Assembly (NCBI RefSeq): GCF_001544575.2
Contig: NZ_FCNY02000006.1
Span: forward strand, 124,001 to 188,000
DNA: 64,000 bases
Origin: Caballeronia cordobensis
GTDB lineage: Bacteria > Pseudomonadota > Gammaproteobacteria > Burkholderiales > Burkholderiaceae
Direction: 5' to 3'
The notes beneath the pieces were generated by a model. The model made no database searches, had not been told where the DNA came from, and saw only the letters and a program-made list of their open reading frames with translations. This document shows positions 54,184 to 62,720 of this stretch, in pieces (within the stretch, counting starts at the first letter, position 1; every line of letters starts with the position of its first letter). The position numbers and the translations under genes are program-made.

Positions 54184-54189
54184 TCCGCG

Positions 54190-54224
54190 GCGCGCCCTTC
54201 GTTCGTAAGGGCGCGCTTTCTCTT
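54190..54224 (+). terminator. Rho-independent terminator after the MHYT-GGDEF-EAL gene
   Basis: GCGCGCCCTT (54190-54199) pairs perfectly with AAGGGCGCGC (54207-54216) around CGTTCGT, then TTTCTCTT. It lies 7 nt beyond the stop codon. Confidence 0.85.
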
Positions 54225-54363
54225 CCTCCCACCCGAATCTCCCCGCCCACCACCCGTTTTCCGCGTTGAACGCGGCGCTCCCAACTCGTAGTCTGTATCC
54301 GCACGAGTGGCGCAAGAGGTCGCGCCGCGCGTTTCGAGAAGACAGAAACGGGAGACGCAAGAC

Positions 54364-55116
54364 ATGGATTTGGGCATCAGCGGCAAGACCGCGCTCGTCA
54401 CCGGCAGCGGCCGGGGCATCGGCGCCGAAGTGGCGCGCGCGCTTGCGCGTGAAGGGGCGCACGTCGTCATATCCGACATCGATCTCGCCGCCGCCGAGCA
54501 GGTCGCGGCCGAGATCGAGGCGAGCGGCGCGCGCGCCATCGCAACGCGCTGCGACGTATGCGATCGCGACGCCGTGACGCGCATGGTCGCGCAGGCATCG
54601 GAAGCATTCGGCGCGGTCGATATTCTCGTCAACAACGCGGGTTTCAACAAAGACCGCTATCTCACGAAGATGGACGAGACGGAGTGGGACGCCGTGATCG
54701 ACACCATCCTCAAGGGCGCGTTCCACTGCAGCCGCGCCGTGCTGGGCGGCATGATGGCCCGCAAGTGGGGGCGCATCGTGAACATTGCGTCGCGCTCGGT
54801 CTTCGGCAATCCGGGGCAGACGAATTACAGCGCGGCCAAGCTTGGCCTCGTCGGCTTCACGCGCGCGCTCTCGCTGGAGCAGGCGAAGTTCGGCATCACC
54901 GTCAACGCGGTCGCGCCCGGCTTCGTCGAAACCGAGCTGATGCGCGCCAATCCCACCTACGAAACGCTGCGCGAGAACGCTGTCGCAAGAACGCCCGTGG
55001 GCTTTCTCGGCGTGCCGGACGACATCGCGTCCGCGGTGGCGTTCATGGCGTCGGAGCGCGCACGCTATATCTCCGGGGTCACGCTCTACGTGACCGGCGG
55101 ACGTTTCTCTTCCTGA
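54364..55116 (+). CDS. SDR family 3-oxoacyl reductase-like protein (FabG type)
   Basis: 250 aa. VTGSGRGIGAEVARAL (TG-x3-G-x-G), NNAGFNKD, NIASRSVFGNPGQTNYSAAK with the catalytic Ser, Tyr and Lys, and the FabG-like VNAVAPGFVETELM. In a beta-oxidation operon, this is most likely a 3-hydroxyacyl-CoA dehydrogenase acting on the product of the MaoC hydratase. First gene of the 54.4-60.0 kb operon, with GGGAG before ATG. Confidence 0.9.
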   Translation: MDLGISGKTALVTGSGRGIGAEVARALAREGAHVVISDIDLAAAEQVAAEIEASGARAIATRCDVCDRDAVTRMVAQASEAFGAVDILVNNAGFNKDRYLTKMDETEWDAVIDTILKGAFHCSRAVLGGMMARKWGRIVNIASRSVFGNPGQTNYSAAKLGLVGFTRALSLEQAKFGITVNAVAPGFVETELMRANPTYETLRENAVARTPVGFLGVPDDIASAVAFMASERARYISGVTLYVTGGRFSS

Positions 55117-55137
55117 CACTCGCACCGGAGATCAACG

Positions 55138-56286
55138 ATGGACTTTGAATTCGACGCGGATCAGATCACGCTGCGCGACAGCATCCGCCGCTATCTGCGC
55201 AATGAAGTCGCGCCGCGCATCGACGAATGCGAGAAGGCGCGGCATATTCCCCTCGACGTGCTCGCGGGCGTGAGCCAGTTCGGTTATATCGGCGGAATGT
55301 TGCCCGAGGAATCGGGCGGCATGGGGCTCGACTTCGTCACCTGGGCGATGATGCTGGAGGAAGCCGGCTATTACTGGGGCTCGCTGCGCACCATCGTCAA
55401 TATCACCAACGTGTTCCTGCGGCTCGTGAGCCAGCACGGCGACGCGCGGCAGAAAGCGCATTTTCTCGCGCCCGTGCTTGCCTCGGAGAAGGCCGCCTGC
55501 GTGGCGTTCAGCGAGCCGAATCACGGTTCCAACCCGGCGGGCGTCGAGACGCGCGCGGAAGACAAGGGCGATCACTACCTCCTCAACGGCACGAAGCTGT
55601 GGATCACCAACGGCGTCGCGGCGGACTATGTGATCGTGCTCGCGCGCACCTACAGCGCGACCTCGGACGGCAAGCCCTCGCTCTTCCTCGTCGACAAAGC
55701 GGCGACGCCCATCGATGCGCGTCTCGTCGACAAGATGGTGCTGAAGGCGTCGGGCACGTCGGAACTCTTTCTCGAAGACCTTCGCATTCCGAAAGAAAAT
55801 CTGCTTGGCGAAGAAGGCACGGCGCTCAAGTCCATGGCGATCGGCCTGAACTACGGCCGCATGAACATCGCGATGGGCGCGGTCGGCGCGGCGCAGGCGG
55901 CGCTCGACCTGTCGGTCGAATATGCGAAGACGCGCAAGCAGTTCGGCAAGCCGATCGGCCAGTTCCAGCTCGTGCAAAAGCATATCGTCGACATGATGGT
56001 GCGCACGGAAGCGGCGCGCGCGCTCGGCTACAAGGCGGCCGTCTCGCTGCAAAAGGGCTTGCCGTCGCGCATCGAATGCTCGATCGCCAAGCTCTATGCC
56101 GCCGAAGCCGCGCACGAAGTGGCGAAGATCGCGATCGCCGTGCACGGCGGCCTCGGCTATTCGACGGAATACCCGCTCGAACGGATTTTCCGCGACACGA
56201 GCGGCGGCGTCATTCCGGAAGGCACCGCCGAGGTGCAGACGCTCATCGTCGGGCGCGAAGTGCTCGGCATGTCGGCCATCGTCTAG
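55138..56286 (+). CDS. Acyl-CoA dehydrogenase
   Basis: 382 aa. FAD-dependent alpha,beta-dehydrogenation of acyl-CoA. Seen: ACVAFSEPNHGSNPAGVETR (FAD site), WITNGVAADYVIVLARTY, LNYGRMNIAMGAVGAAQAAL, QFGKPIGQFQLVQKHIVDMM, and IPEGTAEVQTLIVGREVLG where the Glu of PEGT aligns with the catalytic base of medium-chain-type enzymes. So this member appears to be a complete stand-alone homotetramer. 21 nt after the SDR gene, same operon. Confidence 0.92.
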   Translation: MDFEFDADQITLRDSIRRYLRNEVAPRIDECEKARHIPLDVLAGVSQFGYIGGMLPEESGGMGLDFVTWAMMLEEAGYYWGSLRTIVNITNVFLRLVSQHGDARQKAHFLAPVLASEKAACVAFSEPNHGSNPAGVETRAEDKGDHYLLNGTKLWITNGVAADYVIVLARTYSATSDGKPSLFLVDKAATPIDARLVDKMVLKASGTSELFLEDLRIPKENLLGEEGTALKSMAIGLNYGRMNIAMGAVGAAQAALDLSVEYAKTRKQFGKPIGQFQLVQKHIVDMMVRTEAARALGYKAAVSLQKGLPSRIECSIAKLYAAEAAHEVAKIAIAVHGGLGYSTEYPLERIFRDTSGGVIPEGTAEVQTLIVGREVLGMSAIV

Positions 56287-56295
56287 GAGCACGTC

Positions 56296-56808
56296 ATGAG
56301 CACGATGGAAGTCTGCGCACCGCACGATGTCTCGGCGCTGCGCTTTTACTGGGAAGACATGACGCCCGGCCTGCAATTCGAAACGTCGAGCCGCACCGTC
56401 ACCGAAGCGGACGTGGTGAGCTTCGCGGCCTTGAGCGCGGACTATAACCGCGTGCATGTCGATGCCGAGTATGCGGCGGGCACCGCGTGGGGCACGCGCA
56501 TCGCGCACGGCATGCTGGTGGCGTCGATCATGTCGGGGCTCAATACGCGCACGGTGATCAATCAATTGCTGGAGCCGTCGCTCGTCGGCATGCTCGAAAC
56601 GAGCTTTCGCTTTCCGCGTCCGACGCTGATCGGCGACACCATCAAGGTCAGCATCGAAGTGACGGCGCGGCGCGAGACCTCGAATGCGGCGCGGGGCATC
56701 GTCGAATTCCGGCGCGTCGCGCTCAACCAGCATGGCGACATGGTGTGCGAATGCCTCGTGAAGATGATGGTGAGCAGGCGTCCCGGCGCGACGCCTGCCG
56801 CTCAATGA
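56296..56808 (+). CDS. MaoC family (R)-specific enoyl-CoA hydratase-like protein
   Basis: 170 aa hot-dog fold. The hydratase motif ADYNRVHVDAEYAAGTAWGT RIAHGMLVAS (residues about 46-74) has the catalytic Asp and His; TSSRTVTEADVVSFAALS precedes it. It would hydrate the enoyl-CoA made by the neighbouring dehydrogenases. GGAGCACGTC precedes ATG; 9 nt after the upstream stop. The following gene starts close to its stop. Confidence 0.9.
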   Translation: MSTMEVCAPHDVSALRFYWEDMTPGLQFETSSRTVTEADVVSFAALSADYNRVHVDAEYAAGTAWGTRIAHGMLVASIMSGLNTRTVINQLLEPSLVGMLETSFRFPRPTLIGDTIKVSIEVTARRETSNAARGIVEFRRVALNQHGDMVCECLVKMMVSRRPGATPAAQ

Positions 56809-56822
56809 ACAGGGAACGATTC

Positions 56823-57617
56823 ATGATAAAGACGGAAATCGGCTATACGACCATCGACACGATCACCGTGCGCGGCAAGGATCTGTCGAACGAGATTCTC
56901 GGCAAGATGGATTTCATCGAAACGATGATGCTGACCATCCTGAACCGCGTGCCCGACGCGCGCGAGAAACGCATGATCAACCTGATTCTCGTGACGGCCT
57001 GCGATCACGGTCTCACGCCGAGCGCAATGAGCGCGCGGCTGACCTATCTCGGCGCGCCCGAGGCGATGCAGGCGGCGGTCGCGGCCGGTCTGCTCGGCGC
57101 GGGCAGCGTGTTTCTCGGCACGACGCAGAACGCGGCGGAAATGCTGATCGAAGCGGCAAAGGACCTGAGCGACGACGCCAGCGACGAAGCCGTGCTCGAA
57201 TGCGCGCGTGAGGCGCTGGCGCGCGCGCGGGAGAAGAAGCAGCCGATCTACGGCGTGGGCCATCCGATCCATGTGAACGGCGATCCGCGCGTGGCGACGC
57301 TCGCGGGCGTCTCGCGCGAGAACGGCTACTTTGGCAAGCACTGGCGCCTGATGTTCGCGATCGAGCGCGTGTTTCGCGAGGAGCGCGGCAAGGCGCTGCC
57401 GATCAACGCGGTGGGCGCGATCGGCGCGATCATCGGCGACATGGGGCTCGACCCGCTGCTCGCGCGCGGCTTCATGCTGGTTGGGCGCGCGGCGGGGTTG
57501 ATCGGCCATCTTTATGAAGAGCGCAAGGAGCCGGTCGGGCAGGCGCTCTGGGATCTGGTTCTGACGCAGGACCCGCGCAACGAGATTCCGGTGCGTGCGC
57601 AGAAGCGCGCTTCGTGA
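56823..57617 (+). CDS. Citryl-CoA lyase-like protein (citrate synthase fold)
   Basis: 264 aa, about the size of citryl-CoA lyase and the C-terminal part of ATP-citrate lyase, and clearly shorter than citrate synthase (430 aa). TACDHGLTPSAMSARLTYLG carries a first His, PIYGVGHPIHVNGDPRVATL the second, and NAVGAIGAIIGDMGLDPLLA the conserved Asp, the catalytic triad of the fold. The role in a beta-oxidation operon is most likely cleavage or formation of a C-C bond of a branched or hydroxylated CoA thioester; this is inference. ATG 56823 behind AGGGAACGATTC is preferred; an ATG overlapping the MaoC stop adds six codons. Confidence 0.85.
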   Translation: MIKTEIGYTTIDTITVRGKDLSNEILGKMDFIETMMLTILNRVPDAREKRMINLILVTACDHGLTPSAMSARLTYLGAPEAMQAAVAAGLLGAGSVFLGTTQNAAEMLIEAAKDLSDDASDEAVLECAREALARAREKKQPIYGVGHPIHVNGDPRVATLAGVSRENGYFGKHWRLMFAIERVFREERGKALPINAVGAIGAIIGDMGLDPLLARGFMLVGRAAGLIGHLYEERKEPVGQALWDLVLTQDPRNEIPVRAQKRAS

Positions 57618-57633
57618 ACGATAAGGATTGCAT

Positions 57634-58827
57634 ATGGACATAACGTATTCGAAAGAAGATCTGGCCTTTCGCGAGGAAGTGAAGGGCTTCGTCCGGGAAA
57701 AGCTTCCGGCATCCATTCGCGACAAGGTGCTGGGTCATCGTCATCTCGGGCGCGAGGACTTCGTGCAGTGGCAGCGCATCCTGCACGCGCGCGGCTGGGG
57801 CGCGCCGGGCTGGCCCGTCGCGTTCGGCGGCACGGGCTGGACCACGCTGCAACGCCATCTGTTCGAAGTGGAATGCGCGCTCGCGGGCGCGCCGCGGCAG
57901 TTGCCGTTCGGTCTCAGCATGATCGGTCCCGTGCTGATGAAATTCGGCAATGAAGCGCAGCAAAAGCGCTTCCTGCCGGGCATCTTGTCGTCGGATGAGC
58001 TGTGGTGCCAGGGCTATTCGGAGCCGGGCGCGGGTTCGGACCTCGCATCGCTCAAGACGCGCGCCGTGCGCAAGGACGATCACTACGTCGTGAACGGCCA
58101 GAAGATGTGGACGTCGTATGCGCAGTACGCGAACTGGATCTTCTGTCTCGTGCGCACCGATCCGCAAGCGAAGCCGCAAGCGGGCATTTCGCTGCTGCTC
58201 ATCGACATGAAAACGCCGGGCATCACCGTGCGTCCGATCACGACGCTCGAAGGCGCGTGCGACGTCAACGAAGTCTTTTTCGACGACGTGAAAGTGCCGC
58301 TTGAGAATCTCGTCGGCGAGGAAAACGCGGGCTGGACTTACGCGAAGTATCTGCTCGGTCACGAACGCACCGGCATTGCGGGCGTCGGCAATTGTCTGCG
58401 CGAGTTGAACCTGCTCAAGCATTACGCGGCAGTCGCGCAGTCGGGCGGCAAGCCGCTCATCGAGGATATCCGCGTGCGCGAGAAGATCGCGCGCGTGGAA
58501 ATGGAGATCACCGCGCTGGAGATGCTGTTGCTGCGCGTGGCGACCGAGGCGCGCAGCCGTGGAGCGGGCCCGGAGGCGTCGATCCTGAAGATTCGCGGCT
58601 CGGAGTTGCAGCAGGAAATCGCCGCGCTGCAACTCGATGTGCTCGGTCCGGATGCGTGGCCGTATGCATCGGCGTGGCTCGCGGGCGGCTTCGACGGCTG
58701 GACGCCCGGCCCCGCGCATGCGGCGGGCGTGACGGGCAGCTATCTGGAGTTGCGCAAGCCGACCATCTATGGCGGCACCAACGAAGTGCAGCGCGAGATC
58801 ATCGCGAAGGCAATCCTCGAACAGTGA
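57634..58827 (+). CDS. Acyl-CoA dehydrogenase, large subunit-like (PimC/FadE type)
   Basis: 397 aa. Seen: YSEPGAGSDLASLKTRAVRK (FAD site), QKMWTSYAQYANWIFCLVRT, DVNEVFFDDVKVPLENLVGE and the end KPTIYGGTNEVQREIIAKAI. Here the Y-E-G-T catalytic Glu of ordinary enzymes is Gly (YGGT), the pattern seen in large subunits of heteromeric enzymes such as PimC and the mycobacterial FadE pairs, which take the base from another position. The following gene supplies the matching small subunit. TTG 57628 just upstream is rejected in favour of ATG 57634 with AAGGATTGC. Confidence 0.92.
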   Translation: MDITYSKEDLAFREEVKGFVREKLPASIRDKVLGHRHLGREDFVQWQRILHARGWGAPGWPVAFGGTGWTTLQRHLFEVECALAGAPRQLPFGLSMIGPVLMKFGNEAQQKRFLPGILSSDELWCQGYSEPGAGSDLASLKTRAVRKDDHYVVNGQKMWTSYAQYANWIFCLVRTDPQAKPQAGISLLLIDMKTPGITVRPITTLEGACDVNEVFFDDVKVPLENLVGEENAGWTYAKYLLGHERTGIAGVGNCLRELNLLKHYAAVAQSGGKPLIEDIRVREKIARVEMEITALEMLLLRVATEARSRGAGPEASILKIRGSELQQEIAALQLDVLGPDAWPYASAWLAGGFDGWTPGPAHAAGVTGSYLELRKPTIYGGTNEVQREIIAKAILEQ

Positions 58828-58836
58828 GGCGGCAAC

Positions 58837-59958
58837 ATGGACTTTAACTACACCGAAGAGCAGCGCCAGTTGGCCGATACGCTGCGGCGCTTCAGCGAGA
58901 ACGAATACACGGCGGAGCACCGGCGCAATGTCACGCGCGATCACGCGGGCCTGTGCCGCGATGCGTGGCGCGCATATGCGGAGTTCGGCGTGCTCGGGCT
59001 CGACGTGCCCGAAGAATACGGCGGATTCGGCAACGGCGCCGCCGATGTGTTCGCCGTTCAGCGCGAAGCGGGCCGCGCGTTGTTGCTCGAACCGGTCATC
59101 GCGAGCAGCGTGATGAGCGCGAGCATGCTCGCGGCGCATGGCAGCACGCAACTCAAGGACACGTGGCTGCCCTCGCTGGCGGATGGCCGCAAGATCGTCG
59201 TGCCGGCCTGGCAGGAGCGCGACGCGCGCTACGACTTCCGCGCGCCGAAAGCGCGCGCATCGAAAGAGGGCGAGGGCTTTCGCATCGACGGCAGCAAGGT
59301 GCATGTGTGGCATGGCGGGGCGGCGGACGCGTTCATCGTCTCGGCGTGGAATGCGGATGCAGAGGCGGTAACGCTCTTTATCGTGCCCGCGAACGCGAAG
59401 GGCGTGACCGTGCGCGCGTATCCAACTGTCGATGGCCAGCAGGCGGCCGAAGTGCATTTCGATGCGGTCATCGTGCGCGCAGCGGACATGCTTGGCCATG
59501 CGCGCGACGGCGCGGACATTCTCGAAGCGGGCATCGGGCGAGGCATCGCGGCGTTGTGCGGTGCATCGGTGGGCGCGATGGAGCGCCTCATCGAAATGAC
59601 GGCCGAGTATCTGAACACGCGCCGTCAGTTCGGGCAGCCGCTCGCGGCGTTCCAGGCGCTGCGTCATCGCCTGGCCGACATGATGGTGCAGAAGGAAATG
59701 GCGCTTTCGATGGCCTATTGCGCGATCGCCGCCGTGCAACAGCAGGATGCGGCGCAGCGGCGGCGCGACATCAGCGCGGCGAAGACGGTCGTCGCCAAGG
59801 CGGGGCGTTTCGTTGGCGAGCAGGCCATTCAGTTGCACGGCGGAATCGGCGTGACGGCTGAGCTTGCTGTGGGGGATTACTTCAAGTTTCTCACCGCGGC
59901 CGGGCAGATGTTCGGCGACGCGAGTCATCATACGGATCTCTACGCTCAGGCTATCTGA
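58837..59958 (+). CDS. Acyl-CoA dehydrogenase, small subunit-like (PimD type)
   Basis: 373 aa. FGVLGLDVPEEYGGFGNGAA, TAEYLNTRRQFGQPLAAFQA, VGEQAIQLHGGIGVTAELAV, then a tail GQMFGDASHHTDLYAQAI that lacks the Y-E-G-T catalytic segment and the usual FAD-site S-E-P. This is the pattern of the non-redundant partner in alpha2beta2 acyl-CoA dehydrogenases acting on ring or branched substrates. 9 nt after the large-subunit gene. Last gene of the operon; terminator follows 23 nt later. Confidence 0.92.
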   Translation: MDFNYTEEQRQLADTLRRFSENEYTAEHRRNVTRDHAGLCRDAWRAYAEFGVLGLDVPEEYGGFGNGAADVFAVQREAGRALLLEPVIASSVMSASMLAAHGSTQLKDTWLPSLADGRKIVVPAWQERDARYDFRAPKARASKEGEGFRIDGSKVHVWHGGAADAFIVSAWNADAEAVTLFIVPANAKGVTVRAYPTVDGQQAAEVHFDAVIVRAADMLGHARDGADILEAGIGRGIAALCGASVGAMERLIEMTAEYLNTRRQFGQPLAAFQALRHRLADMMVQKEMALSMAYCAIAAVQQQDAAQRRRDISAAKTVVAKAGRFVGEQAIQLHGGIGVTAELAVGDYFKFLTAAGQMFGDASHHTDLYAQAI

Positions 59959-59981
59959 GCCGTTTCGCCTCTCGCCTCTCG

Positions 59982-60011
59982 CGCCCGCGTCATTCAAACG
60001 CGGGCGTTTTT
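59982..60011 (+). terminator. Rho-independent terminator of the acyl-CoA operon
   Basis: CGCCCGCGT (59982-59990) pairs perfectly with ACGCGGGCG (59998-60006) around a 7-nt loop, followed by TTTTT (60007-60011). Confidence 0.92.
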
Positions 60012-60028
60012 CATTGCATCACTCTTCT

Positions 60029-60913
60029 TCAGATCGATTCGATGAACTTCGCCATCGACGCGCTCACGCGTCCGCCCTGTTCGTGGATGATCCAGTGGGT
60101 GGCTTCGGGAATGCGCTCGACGCGGACATCCGAGAAGAAGGAATCGAGCCCTTCGACGCAGCCGGTCAGCAGATAGCGATCCTGTTCGCCCCAGATGAAG
60201 AGCGTCGGCACGCTGACGCGATAGCATGCATCGTCGGCATACGATTTCTCTGCGCCGCGCGCTTGCGTCGCGCGATAGTAGGCGAGGCCCGCGCGCAGCG
60301 AGCCGGGCGTGGACCACGAACGTGTGTAGAGATCGCGCAGCGAATCGTCGAGCCACTCGGGCGACGCACCCGTGCGCGGGTCCACGCCAAGCCCGGCGCG
60401 CAGCGCGGCGAAACCGTGCGCGCTGATGGTGGCTTCGGCGCTCTCACTCAGAAAGAGGTTGATGTAGGCGCTCGCGTTGCGCTGATGCGGATTGCGCGCG
60501 AGTTCGCGAAGAAACACGCCCGGGTGCGTGGTGTTGATCATCACGAGCCCATGCAGACGCTCCGGATGCGCAATCGCGAAAGAGCACGTGATCGCGCCGC
60601 CCCAGTCGTGCCCGGCGAGGATGCACTTGCGCTGGCCGAGATGATCGAGCAGCGCGACCAGATCGCTGACCATGTTCGAGACACGATAACCGGCAATGTC
60701 AGTCGGTCCGGCGGATTCGTTGATGCCGCGCGTGTCGAGCGCAACGACGTAATACTGCTCGCCGAGCGACTCCATCACGCCGCGCCATGCGAACCAGCCT
60801 TCGGGAAAGCCGTGCACGCATAGCAGCATCGGCTTGCCGGGCTGGCCGCAGGTCGCGTAATGAAACTTGAATCCGTTGAGCGTAGCGTAGTGATGTTCGA
60901 TTTTCGATGACAT
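60029..60913 (-). CDS. Alpha/beta hydrolase with Asp nucleophile (epoxide hydrolase/dehalogenase-like)
   Basis: 294 aa. CVHGFPEGWFAWRGVM is the H-G-x-P oxyanion motif of epoxide hydrolases; the nucleophile elbow is AGHDWGGAI with Asp instead of Ser; the catalytic His is in EATHWIIHEQ. Such proteins open epoxides or remove halogens. No signal peptide. It starts 11 nt after the alkyl-sulfatase-like stop, so the two are in one operon. The upstream in-frame part overlaps that gene and is excluded. Confidence 0.9.
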   Translation of the reverse strand: MSSKIEHHYATLNGFKFHYATCGQPGKPMLLCVHGFPEGWFAWRGVMESLGEQYYVVALDTRGINESAGPTDIAGYRVSNMVSDLVALLDHLGQRKCILAGHDWGGAITCSFAIAHPERLHGLVMINTTHPGVFLRELARNPHQRNASAYINLFLSESAEATISAHGFAALRAGLGVDPRTGASPEWLDDSLRDLYTRSWSTPGSLRAGLAYYRATQARGAEKSYADDACYRVSVPTLFIWGEQDRYLLTGCVEGLDSFFSDVRVERIPEATHWIIHEQGGRVSASMAKFIESI

Positions 60914-60924
60914 GGGTAGCCCTT

Positions 60925-62670
60925 TTATCGTTCCGACGACACGGCAGATGACGCGAGCGTCAATGCCTTTTCGATTTTGGAGATCAACGTTTCGTTGCCG
61001 CTCACGCGAACGTCGCCGGCCTCGATGGCCTCGGCCAGGCCGGTCTCGCGCAGGCTCAGGCGGGCCATCGTTCGCGCATCGAGGGAGAACGTGACGTCGG
61101 CATGCGCGGGCGCTTCGCTGCGGAATTCGGCGACAGACGGGCGCAGCAGGAGACCGCACTCGCCGTGACCGTCGAAGCGAAAGGCGACGTTCGCCCGCAA
61201 AGCCGCCGCGGCGTTCGCATCGACGCGCTGTTCGAGCAGCTTCACCTGTTCCTGCGGCGGCCGCTGCATGAGCGAATCGACGCTCGGCGCACCGAAGAAC
61301 GAATGCGGCGACGGGATGTGCCAGTCCGTCTTGCCTTCGAGGTGCAGCGCCTCGGTCAGCATGAAGTTGCGCGTCTGAATGCCGGTGCGGGTGCTCTGCG
61401 CCATCGCGCGCAGCGCGGCGGCTTTCAACTGTCTGGCGGCCCGATTGTCCGGCTCCGCCGCCATCAGCAGACTTGCGAGGCTCGCGGCCAGGTTGTATTT
61501 GCGCTCGTCCATCGCGGTGCGCGCGCGGTCGAGAAAGGCGCTCGCGCCGCCGAAGCCTTCGACGAGCACGCCGCCCAGTTCGCCGCGTGCGGGCGGATGA
61601 AGATCCGCGCCGTCTTCGCTATACCAGCCCACCAGCCCGCGATAGATGCCGCGAATGCCGTACTCCCAGTCCACATAGCCGGGATACAACACGGGATCGT
61701 TCAGCAGATGCTCGGGCAGACGAATGCTCGCGACCATCTCGTCCGGCGTCATGCCGCGATTGATCGCGCGCAGGCACTGATTCCAGATGAAGGCATAAGC
61801 GTCCCGATGTGCGGTGAGCGCCGCCTGCGCGCTCGCGCGATCGAGATACGGATTGCCGTGCACGGGAATCACGTGGGTGTAGTCGAGATCGCGCAGCAGG
61901 TCGAGCGCGGCGATCAGTTCATCTGGAGTGCGGAAGAAATCGCCACGCAGCGTGTACATGGGATAAGCCATCGGCGCGAGCGCGGAATTCGCGACCACCG
62001 CATCGAGGTCCGGGAATTCGATCGCGAGCGAATCGCGCGTATCGCCGATGATGTGATGAAAGCGCATGCTCACGCCATCGACCGTGATCGACTCGCCATC
62101 CGCGACGGCATGCGTGACCGCCAACGGCGCGAAGGCATTCAGGTGCGGATCGTCGAAAGATTTCTCGCCTTTGCCGAGACGCGCGTCCGGGCCGCGATCG
62201 GGCAGGTAAGCGCCGAACTGAATGCCGATGCGCCTGAGCTGCATCGGGCCGAGCATGTTCGACGTGGTGGCGGCCAGTTGCTCCGTCTGCGGATGCGCGA
62301 ACACCTGGACCTCTTCGATGCGCTCGCCGTCGAGCAGTCCCGCCGCCCCGCCGATGTAATGATGGTGCGAATAGATGAGCGCCTTGACAGGCTTGTCGCT
62401 GAAGCTTCGGATGATCGCGCGCAGATCGCGTCCGTGACCGAACTTCGTGCCCGTCTCGATGACGATCAGCCCCGTCAGCCCTTCGACCACGATGCAATTG
62501 ACGCTGTGATAGCCGGTGATGACGCGAAGGCCCTCGCATACCTGATGAACCTGCATCCTCGACTGCGTCTTTGCGGCAAAGCGCAGAAAATCGCCATTGA
62601 CGATCGCGCCGTTCGGCGCGGCCATCTTGTTGTGATCCTGACCGCCGCGATAAAAGGCTTCGCTGTTCAC
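60925..62670 (-). CDS. Alkyl-sulfatase-like metallo-beta-lactamase-fold protein with degenerate zinc site
   Basis: 581 aa from GTG 62670 (behind TGAGGACAGAAGC); an ATG at 62724 overlapping the SDR stop would add 18 residues. Three-part architecture of SDS hydrolases (SdsA1): MBL domain, dimerisation domain (SLLMAAEPDNRAARQLKAAA) and SCP2-like C-domain (VTFSLDARTMARLSLRETG). The zinc motif normally H-x-H-x-D-H is YSHHHYIGGAAG, and the glutamates in the later E-N-A-x-H-N and T-E-A-P-A-E segments are replaced (NSALAPMAYPMYTLRG; HHIIGDTRDSL). Only one of the usual ligands is clearly kept. No signal peptide. Likely altered or lost sulfatase chemistry. Confidence 0.8.
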   Translation of the reverse strand: MNSEAFYRGGQDHNKMAAPNGAIVNGDFLRFAAKTQSRMQVHQVCEGLRVITGYHSVNCIVVEGLTGLIVIETGTKFGHGRDLRAIIRSFSDKPVKALIYSHHHYIGGAAGLLDGERIEEVQVFAHPQTEQLAATTSNMLGPMQLRRIGIQFGAYLPDRGPDARLGKGEKSFDDPHLNAFAPLAVTHAVADGESITVDGVSMRFHHIIGDTRDSLAIEFPDLDAVVANSALAPMAYPMYTLRGDFFRTPDELIAALDLLRDLDYTHVIPVHGNPYLDRASAQAALTAHRDAYAFIWNQCLRAINRGMTPDEMVASIRLPEHLLNDPVLYPGYVDWEYGIRGIYRGLVGWYSEDGADLHPPARGELGGVLVEGFGGASAFLDRARTAMDERKYNLAASLASLLMAAEPDNRAARQLKAAALRAMAQSTRTGIQTRNFMLTEALHLEGKTDWHIPSPHSFFGAPSVDSLMQRPPQEQVKLLEQRVDANAAAALRANVAFRFDGHGECGLLLRPSVAEFRSEAPAHADVTFSLDARTMARLSLRETGLAEAIEAGDVRVSGNETLISKIEKALTLASSAVSSER

Positions 62671-62720
62671 GCTTCTGTCCTCATGTGTGTCGGTGATGTG
62701 GGTCTCCGTCGCGCCTGATT

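Noticed and set aside
54364..59958. Leucine/isovalerate (liu) degradation operon
   Set aside because: Carboxylase subunits and HMG-CoA lyase genes are absent and three different acyl-CoA dehydrogenases are present, so the gene set does not match.
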